12,217 bases of DNA, taken from positions 1-12,217 of the forward strand of contig JAPKCZ010000026.1 in assembly GCA_028822745.1 (NCBI GenBank), given 5' to 3'. The first letter of the stretch is position 1. The number at the start of each line of letters is the position of its first letter. This document shows positions 7,902 through 12,217 of this stretch, one piece after another. The notes beneath the pieces were generated by a model that saw only the letters and a program-made list of their open reading frames with translations, was not told the DNA's origin and made no database searches. The translations under genes and the position numbers were made by a program. The stretch is from Kiritimatiellia bacterium. Its GTDB lineage: Bacteria > Verrucomicrobiota > Kiritimatiellia > UBA8416 > JAIOPI01.

Positions 7902-8917
7902 GTACGTCGCAGGAAGTTCAACTCATTAAGAACAACGCCGGTACCCTCTGCAACAGCGCTGAGCGGATCGTCCGCCACATGCACAGGAAGTCCCGTTTGT
8001 TCTGCAATCAGTTTATCAATTCCCGTCAACAAAGCACCACCCCCAGCCAGAATCATACCGCGGTCCACAAGGTCCGACGACAATTCAGGCGGACAACGCT
8101 CAAGCGTTATTCGGATGGCATCAATAATTGAGGAAACTGGCTCCTGCAAAGCTTCACGAATTTCTTCTGACGTAATCGTCAGCGTCTTCGGTAAGCCCGC
8201 AACGAGGTCTCGGCCTTTGACCTCCATGGTCATTTCTTGCTCTACTGGATAAGCAGAACCCATGGACATCTTAATCTCTTCGGCCGTCCTCTCTCCTATC
8301 ATTAAATTATAAACCCGCTTCATGTACTGGACGATACACTCATCCATCTCGTCGCCGCCCACTCTCACGGTACGGCTAAACACTATACCGGCCAGCGAAA
8401 TCAATGCCACTTCCGTGGTTCCGCCGCCGATGTCGACAATCATATTTCCTGCCGGTTCCTGAACCGGCAAGCCAACGCCAATGGCAGCAGCCATCGGCTC
8501 TTCAATCAAAAACACTTCCCGCGCCCCGGCATGCGTCGCCGAATCCTTCACCGCCCGTTTTTCGACTTCGGTGATATCACTCGGCACTGCAATAATGATT
8601 CGGGGACGAACCATTTTACGTCTGTTATGAATTTTCTTAATGAAATACCGCAGCATGGCTTCGGTAATTTCAAAATCAGCGATCACGCCCGCTTTCATGG
8701 GGCGAATGGCCACAATATTACCCGGTGTGCGGCCCAGCATGCGCTTGGCTTCGTCGCCAACCGCCAAAATGCGCTTGGTTCCGGCCTGAACAGCCACAAC
8801 AGAGGGCTCACGCAGGACGATGCCGCGGTCCTTTACATACACAAGTGTGTTTGCCGTACCGAGGTCGATGCCTATGTCGTTTGAAAAAAGCCCTGAAAAG
8901 CTGTTCACCATGCCCAT
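7889..8917 (-). CDS. mreB: Rod shape-determining protein MreB (actin-like)
   Basis: MreB is the ATP-binding bacterial actin whose membrane-associated filaments direct lateral wall synthesis. The 342-aa length is typical. Actin-fold motifs are all present: phosphate 1 IGIDLGTANT (15-24), VPSDITEVEKRAV (111-123), the IEEPMAAAIG region (138-147), phosphate 2 DIGGGTTEVA (162-171), and the adenosine motif GMILAGGGALLTGI (287-300). The ATG at 8915-8917 is chosen over the in-frame ATG two codons later because AAGGA stands 9 nt upstream of it. It is the first gene of the minus-strand block and faces a divergent gene across 164 bp. Confidence 0.97.
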   Translation of the reverse strand: MGMVNSFSGLFSNDIGIDLGTANTLVYVKDRGIVLREPSVVAVQAGTKRILAVGDEAKRMLGRTPGNIVAIRPMKAGVIADFEITEAMLRYFIKKIHNRRKMVRPRIIIAVPSDITEVEKRAVKDSATHAGAREVFLIEEPMAAAIGVGLPVQEPAGNMIVDIGGGTTEVALISLAGIVFSRTVRVGGDEMDECIVQYMKRVYNLMIGERTAEEIKMSMGSAYPVEQEMTMEVKGRDLVAGLPKTLTITSEEIREALQEPVSSIIDAIRITLERCPPELSSDLVDRGMILAGGGALLTGIDKLIAEQTGLPVHVADDPLSAVAEGTGVVLNELNFLRRTASA

Positions 8918-8956
8918 GCGCGTCTGTCCTTATTTCCCATGCAAAAAGATCGTTCA

Positions 8957-8985
8957 ATGTGAGGCATTTCACGCGAAAGCGTCAA
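8957..8985 (-). promoter_or_regulatory. mreB: Candidate sigma70-type promoter P1 for the mreB operon
   Basis: On the minus strand, TTGACG (5 of 6 to the -35 consensus) is followed after 17 nt by TCACAT, a poor -10 (3 of 6). The distance to the mreB ATG (about 40 nt from the -10) is sensible. The -35 is the strongest in the gap, but the weak -10 keeps this tentative. Confidence 0.35.
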
Positions 8986-9018
8986 GGCAAACTTCCCATA
9001 AACCCCCGAACGAACAGC

Positions 9019-9047
9019 ATTTAAAGCAATCGACGCTTGTTGCCCAA
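9019..9047 (-). promoter_or_regulatory. mreB: Candidate sigma70-type promoter P2 for the mreB operon
   Basis: On the minus strand, TTGGGC (3 of 6) and TTAAAT (4 of 6) are separated by 17 nt, about 100 nt upstream of the mreB ATG. It overlaps the region just before the divergent gene. It is a weaker alternative, or an addition, to P1. Confidence 0.25.
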
Positions 9048-9081
9048 CCCGACTTAACGTAGTTTTTGTCGTACTTGGACC

Positions 9082-10272
9082 ATGAATAACGAAAATAACA
9101 CCACTATTTCCGCACTGCTAAGCAAGGGCGTCAAAATGCCGCAACCAGACGCGGTTTATGTGTCCCCCGACGTCAATCCGGATCGAATTTCCCCTCAAAC
9201 GACTCTGCAGCCCGGCTGCCGCCTATCCGGCGCCGATCTGTCGATCGGACCCGATTCCGAACTCGGCCGCGAAGGGCCAGTCACGCTGCAAAACTGCCAA
9301 TTGGGTGCCCGCGTGCAGCTCGCAGGCGGATTTTTCGAGAATGCCGTGTTCCTCGACGACGTCGCCATCGGCGCCGATGCCCATGTGCGCCCCGGCACCT
9401 TGCTAGAGGAACAAGTCACCTGCGGACACGCCGTAGGCCTGAAACAGACCCTGATGCTGTCCTACGTGACCACCGGCAGCCTGATCAATTTCTGCGATTG
9501 CGCCATGGCCGGCGGCACCAGCCGCAAAAACCACTCCGAAGTCGGGTCCTCCTACGTGCATTTCAATTTCAGCCCGAGTCAGGATAAAGCGACAGCCTCC
9601 TTCATGGGCGATGTGCCGCACGGCGTCATGCTGGATCAGGCGCCCATTTTCCTCGGTGGTCAAGGCGGACTGGTCGGCCCCGCACGCGTCGCTTTCGGAA
9701 CCGTTGTCGCCGCGGGCAGCATTTTGCGCAAAGACGTCCTAGAACCGAACCGCCTCATCGCCACAGCGCCCCCTGTCATCGACCGCCCCTTCGAACCCGG
9801 CGCCTGCCCCAACATCGCGCGCAAATCACTGAACAACCAACTCTATATCGCCAACCTGTGCGCCCTGCGCGCTTGGTATCACCATGTGCGTGCGCCGTTC
9901 TTCGCACGCAGCCCTTCCGGGCAGGCCTGCGGCGAGGCTGCACAGAACGCGCTGGGCCAGATGTGCCGCGAACGCATCCAACGCGCGCAACGCTGGGCCG
10001 ACGCCCTGCCCGAATCCCCAAAGGCACAGAACGCGGCAGAGCGCGAAAGCGCCCTGCGCACATGGCAGGCCATGCCCGCACTTGCTGACGTCGACGGTGT
10101 TGTCGACATCGACGCAGATGCGCGCCAAGCCTTCACACAGGCCGCCGGCGACCCAGATGCATCCGATAACATACTGGACTTTATCCACCAACTCACCCCC
10201 GAGGCCCGCGCGCTCGGCACAACCTGGCTTCAAACAATTGTGGACAGCATTGTGGCACCTGCATCAAATTGA
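9082..10272 (+). CDS. GlmU-like left-handed beta-helix protein (no nucleotidyltransferase domain)
   Basis: This is a 396-aa protein related to the acetyltransferase half of GlmU, often annotated 'GlmU-like' or 'UDP-GlcNAc pyrophosphorylase'. Residues 9-37 (SALLSKGVKMP, then VNPDRIS) match the entry segment of that family as I recall it. Hexapeptide-type turns fill about 38-220. Residues 118-220 align by eye with the GlmU acetyltransferase region: VGLKQT (K121), GSLINFCD, HFNFSPSQDKAT, IFLGGQGGLVGP, FGTVVAAGSILRKDV. The N-terminal uridylyltransferase domain (LAAGxGTRM type) is absent. The position of E. coli catalytic His363 appears to be Ser133. A helical C-terminal extension (about 245-396) is not part of GlmU. 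It lies 69 nt upstream of glmM, which suggests a role in UDP-GlcNAc or another acetylated nucleotide-sugar. The start at 9082 has a weak RBS. An ATG at 9136 has AAGGG 7 nt upstream, but it would cut off the conserved N-terminus. Substrate and activity are unknown. Confidence 0.8.
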   Translation: MNNENNTTISALLSKGVKMPQPDAVYVSPDVNPDRISPQTTLQPGCRLSGADLSIGPDSELGREGPVTLQNCQLGARVQLAGGFFENAVFLDDVAIGADAHVRPGTLLEEQVTCGHAVGLKQTLMLSYVTTGSLINFCDCAMAGGTSRKNHSEVGSSYVHFNFSPSQDKATASFMGDVPHGVMLDQAPIFLGGQGGLVGPARVAFGTVVAAGSILRKDVLEPNRLIATAPPVIDRPFEPGACPNIARKSLNNQLYIANLCALRAWYHHVRAPFFARSPSGQACGEAAQNALGQMCRERIQRAQRWADALPESPKAQNAAERESALRTWQAMPALADVDGVVDIDADARQAFTQAAGDPDASDNILDFIHQLTPEARALGTTWLQTIVDSIVAPASN

Positions 10273-10341
10273 TGGCATTCCCGCCAGCTTTTCTTTCAAT
10301 TTCGTTCTCAGCACACACATTTCAACGAGGAGTATAAAACC

Positions 10342-11691
10342 ATGGGAACACTATTCGGCACAGACGGCATCCGCGGCGTCGCCAACACCTACCCAATGAA
10401 CGCAGAAACCGCACTCGCCATCGGGCGTGCCGCGGCCTACATCTGTAAACGCCATGAAAACCGCCATCACATCGTGATCGGTAAGGACACGCGCCTCAGC
10501 GGGTACATGATCGAGAACGCACTCACCGCGGGCATCTGTTCGATGGGCGTGGACGTCCTGCTCGTTGGTCCGCTGCCCACGCCCGGGATCGCCTTCATCA
10601 CACAAAGCATGCGCGCCGATACCGGCATCGTCATTTCCGCCTCACACAACGCCTTTCAGGACAACGGCATCAAAATTTTCTCAGGGACGGGTTACAAGCT
10701 TTCCGATGAGCAGGAAGCCGAACTTGAAGATCTTGTCGAATCCGGCCGCATTAACGACATTCGTCCAACGGCCGACGAAGTCGGCAAAGCCTATCGTATT
10801 GACGACGCTCTAGGACGCTACATTGTCTTCTGCAAAAACACATTCCCCGAGCATCTCAACCTCGAAGGGCTGAATGTCGTCATGGATTGCGCCAACGGCG
10901 CCACCTACAAAGTCGCCCCAATCATCTTCAACGAACTGGGCGCCAACGTCACCGCCATCCACAACACGCCCACCGGCGAAAACATCAACCTCAATTGCGG
11001 CTCGCAGTTTACCGATGACCTGTCCAAAGAAATTCTGAAACAACGCGCTGACGTCGGCCTCGCCTTTGATGGCGACGGCGACCGCCTAATCATGGTCGAC
11101 GAAAACGGTCGCGAGATCAACGGCGACCAGATGATTGGCATCTGCGCCCTATACATGAAGAAAAGCGGAAAGCTCAAAGGCGACAAGGTCATCTTGACCC
11201 CCATGAGCAACATCGGCCTGCGCCTGGCGCTCGAACGTGAAGGCATTTCACACGAGGACGCCAACGTCGGCGACCGGAATGTGCTGGTCTTGATGCAAAA
11301 GACAGGCGCGCGCCTGGGTGGCGAAGCCTCCGGTCACATCATCTTCGCGGATCATCATCGCACCGGTGACGGCATCATCTCCGCCCTGCAAATCCTCGCG
11401 ATCATGAAGGAAACCGGCAAGACACTGTCCGAACTGGCCTCCTTCGTCAAAATGGCACCGCAAGAATTGCTCAACGTGAAGGTGTCGTCGAAACCTGACA
11501 TTGACGACATCCCCGGCCTGACCGAAGCCATGAAAGCCGCCGAAACCGAGCTTGGTCGCGAAGGCCGCATCCTGGTCCGCTATTCCGGAACCGAAAAGAT
11601 TTGCCGCGTGATGGTGGAAGCCACAACCGACGACATGGTCCGCAAATGGTCAAGCCAACTGGCCACCATCGTCCGCAACGCCATCGGCTAA
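10342..11691 (+). CDS. glmM: Phosphoglucosamine mutase GlmM
   Basis: GlmM converts glucosamine-6-phosphate to glucosamine-1-phosphate on the way to UDP-GlcNAc, feeding peptidoglycan and LPS. The 449-aa product matches the usual length (E. coli 445) and has all four alpha-D-phosphohexomutase signatures: N-terminal GTDGIRG (6-12), the phosphoserine loop GIVISASHNA (S101), metal-binding DGDGDR (243-248), sugar loop GGEASGH (326-332) and phosphate loop RYSGTE (413-418). The ATG is preceded by GAGGAG at a 9-nt spacing. It is probably cotranscribed with the GlmU-like gene upstream. GlmM is normally activated by phosphorylation of the active-site serine. Codons are strongly C-ending, unlike the minus-strand block. 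No clear terminator follows; a heptamer repeat array begins 18 nt after the stop. Confidence 0.97.
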   Translation: MGTLFGTDGIRGVANTYPMNAETALAIGRAAAYICKRHENRHHIVIGKDTRLSGYMIENALTAGICSMGVDVLLVGPLPTPGIAFITQSMRADTGIVISASHNAFQDNGIKIFSGTGYKLSDEQEAELEDLVESGRINDIRPTADEVGKAYRIDDALGRYIVFCKNTFPEHLNLEGLNVVMDCANGATYKVAPIIFNELGANVTAIHNTPTGENINLNCGSQFTDDLSKEILKQRADVGLAFDGDGDRLIMVDENGREINGDQMIGICALYMKKSGKLKGDKVILTPMSNIGLRLALEREGISHEDANVGDRNVLVLMQKTGARLGGEASGHIIFADHHRTGDGIISALQILAIMKETGKTLSELASFVKMAPQELLNVKVSSKPDIDDIPGLTEAMKAAETELGREGRILVRYSGTEKICRVMVEATTDDMVRKWSSQLATIVRNAIG

Positions 11692-11709
11692 ACCCAGCAC
11701 CCACAAACC

Positions 11710-11807
11710 CGGAACCCGGAACCCAGTGACCAGTGACCAGAACCCAGTGACCAGTGACCAGAACCCAGTGACCAGTGACCAGTGACCAGAACCCAGTGAC
11801 CAGAACG
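11710..11807. repeat. Phased heptamer tandem array, 14 units
   Basis: Ninety-eight bases read as 14 consecutive 7-mers in one register: CGGAACC twice, then mixed CAGTGAC (A) and CAGAACC (B) in the order A A B A A B A A A B A B, with the last unit CAGAACG. B and the leading CGGAACC differ by one base. The A-run lengths are 2, 2, 3 and 1, which suggests slippage at the unit level. There is no spacer between units. It resembles in style the short tandemly repeated heptamers described in cyanobacteria, though the unit sequence is not claimed to be the same. Confidence 0.9.
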
Positions 11808-11819
11808 AAGAACGTCGAT

Positions 11820-11945
11820 CTACCGCACGATCAGCAAAATGGCGTTGAGGGCAGGGTCGACCTCGATGCTACCTTCGCCGAGGATGTAGCCGGGATGATC
11901 GGTGGCGGTGTAGACGCCGGGGGGCTGTTTGACACCAGCTCGGGT
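11820..11945 (-). pseudogene. Orphan 41-codon coding-like frame, possible gene remnant
   Basis: Between an in-frame TGA (11946-11948) and a TAG (11820-11822), the minus strand is open for 41 codons with strongly C-ending codon choice (GGC, GTC, ATC, CTC), like true genes here. The product contains PPGVYTATDHPGYILGEG, then GSIEVDP and a hydrophobic end (NAILLIVR). It has no plausible start codon or RBS. The Gly/Tyr/Thr beta-like pattern recalls the C-terminal ends of secreted beta-helix proteins, but I do not recognise a family. It may be the tail of a decayed gene; chance is also possible. Confidence 0.35.
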
Positions 11946-11962
11946 TCATTTCCCCCTTCGTC

Positions 11963-11986
11963 TTTACCCTAACCTTTACCGTAACC
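11963..11986. repeat. Telomere-like hexamer tract (two imperfect 12-mers)
   Basis: TTTACCCTAACC is followed directly by TTTACCGTAACC (one mismatch). Read as hexamers these are TTTACC, CTAACC, TTTACC and GTAACC, all fitting NTNACC. The tract runs straight into a GC-rich hairpin at 11986-11998. Confidence 0.6.
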
Positions 11987-11998
11987 CGGCGCAGCCGG
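11986..11998. other. GC-rich hairpin
   Basis: CCGGC and GCCGG form a perfect 5-bp stem around a GCA loop (TGC on the other strand). No T-tract follows on either strand, so it is not called a terminator. It directly abuts the hexamer tract. Confidence 0.4.
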
Positions 11999-12046
11999 AA
12001 CCATTCGGTCAATCGAAGGAGTCGTAGCCTCCTGTTGTCTTAATTT

Positions 12047-12091
12047 GGAGTCCCGCGGAAGACTTGTGGGCTAGAATCGCCCCTGCACTCC
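12047..12091. other. Nested inverted repeat
   Basis: GGAGT (12047-12051) pairs with ACTCC (12087-12091), and inside it GGGC (12068-12071) pairs with GCCC (12079-12082) around a 7-nt loop. Two flanking T-G wobbles could extend the outer stem. A separate small hairpin (AGGAG/CTCCT) lies just before it at about 12017-12033. This could be a structured RNA or a decayed repeat element; it is not a tRNA. Confidence 0.25.
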
Positions 12092-12151
12092 GGTCAATCT
12101 TAACGTAGTGACCCGAGCGTGGGTTCTTCGCGCCGCACGACGCACGTTTGA

Positions 12152-12217
12152 TCACCCTTTGACGGCACCATCGGTCATGCCTTTGGCGAAGAGCTTCATT
12201 GAGGCGATGAAGAGTGC
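12152..12217 (-). CDS. C-terminal end of a sugar ABC-transporter permease (partial)
   Basis: The last 66 nt encode 21 residues and a TGA on the minus strand; the rest lies beyond the right edge. The residues LFAKGMTDGAVKG at the C-terminus match the characteristic ending of MalG-type binding-protein-dependent permeases for sugars (aromatic-x-x-G-x-x-x-G-A/S-V-K-G, then stop). The family role is the inner-membrane channel subunit of a carbohydrate importer. The call rests on this short motif only, so the substrate cannot be given. The gene converges on glmM. Confidence 0.6.
   Translation of the reverse strand, partial: ALFIASMKLFAKGMTDGAVKG

Larger units (their letters stand above)
8918..9081. 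other. Divergent intergenic region between mreB and the GlmU-like gene
   Basis: This 164-bp gap must hold the start signals for both blocks. Two leftward promoter candidates are listed separately. Rightward, I see only a poor candidate (TTGTTG, 17 nt, TAGTTT) ending close to the start codon at 9082. No strong operator palindrome is visible. Minus-strand P1 contains a small ACGC/GCGT inverted repeat just after the -35. Confidence 0.5.
11692..12151. other. Repeat-rich convergent intergenic region
   Basis: This 460-bp stretch lies between the converging glmM and ABC permease genes. It contains the heptamer array, an orphan coding-like frame, a hexamer tract with hairpin, and a nested inverted repeat, each listed separately. 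CGGTCAATC occurs twice (12006-12014 and 12091-12099). No U-tract terminator for glmM and no convincing complete gene are visible. Confidence 0.6.

Noticed and set aside
11692..11709. Terminator immediately after glmM
   Set aside because: The bases after the stop codon are C- and A-rich with no stem and no T-tract.
11710..11807. CRISPR array
   Set aside because: The units are 7 nt and contiguous, with no spacers; this is a simple tandem repeat, and no cas genes are present.
11775..11972. A 65-codon plus-strand frame after glmM
   Set aside because: It starts inside the heptamer array and then runs antisense to the coding-like minus-strand fragment. No RBS or domain is visible.
12047..12091. 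tRNA-like structure with a T-arm-like stem and 7-nt loop
   Set aside because: The loop lacks the TTCRA pattern, the length is too short, and no anticodon arm or proper acceptor stem can be formed.

Overview
The window looks like part of a Gram-negative, rod-shaped bacterial chromosome. An LptD-type outer-membrane assembly protein implies lipopolysaccharide (LPS), and a full MreB/MreC/MreD/PBP2/RodA elongation set implies rod growth. GC content is moderate (roughly mid-50s % by eye). The RNase E/G form, the GlmU-like beta-helix protein beside glmM, and the short tandem repeats between genes would fit a PVC-type lineage such as Kiritimatiellota or Verrucomicrobiota. That placement is an impression, not a demonstrated assignment.

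Left block, about 1-8917, all on the minus strand and read right to left: mreB, mreC, mreD, mrdA (PBP2), rodA, rng (RNase E/G), lptD (3' part cut off by the window edge). Gaps are short or absent: mreD and mrdA overlap by 47 nt, mrdA and rodA by 1 nt, and rng and lptD are 16 nt apart. The block is therefore most likely one operon. It joins the cytoplasmic scaffold (MreB), its membrane partners (MreC, MreD), the elongasome transpeptidase and glycosyltransferase pair (PBP2, RodA), an endoribonuclease and the outer-membrane LPS translocon. Two hairpins inside it, one at the mreB stop codon and one in the rng leader, could set unequal expression along the transcript.

A 164-bp divergent gap (8918-9081) holds candidate promoters for the mreB operon.

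Right block, 9082-11691, plus strand: a left-handed beta-helix protein resembling only the acetyltransferase half of GlmU, then glmM (phosphoglucosamine mutase). Together they point to UDP-GlcNAc supply, the precursor of both peptidoglycan and LPS, transcribed away from the machinery that consumes it.

The convergent gap 11692-12151 is rich in repeats. It holds a 14-unit phased heptamer array, an orphan 41-codon reading frame that looks like coding sequence, a telomere-like hexamer tract next to a GC-rich hairpin, and a nested inverted repeat. The last 66 nt (minus strand) look like the C-terminal end of a sugar ABC-transporter permease.

No clearly new multi-gene system is visible. The points most worth a second look are the stand-alone GlmU-like protein, which appears to lack the catalytic histidine, the heptamer array, and the joining of rng and lptD to the elongasome genes.
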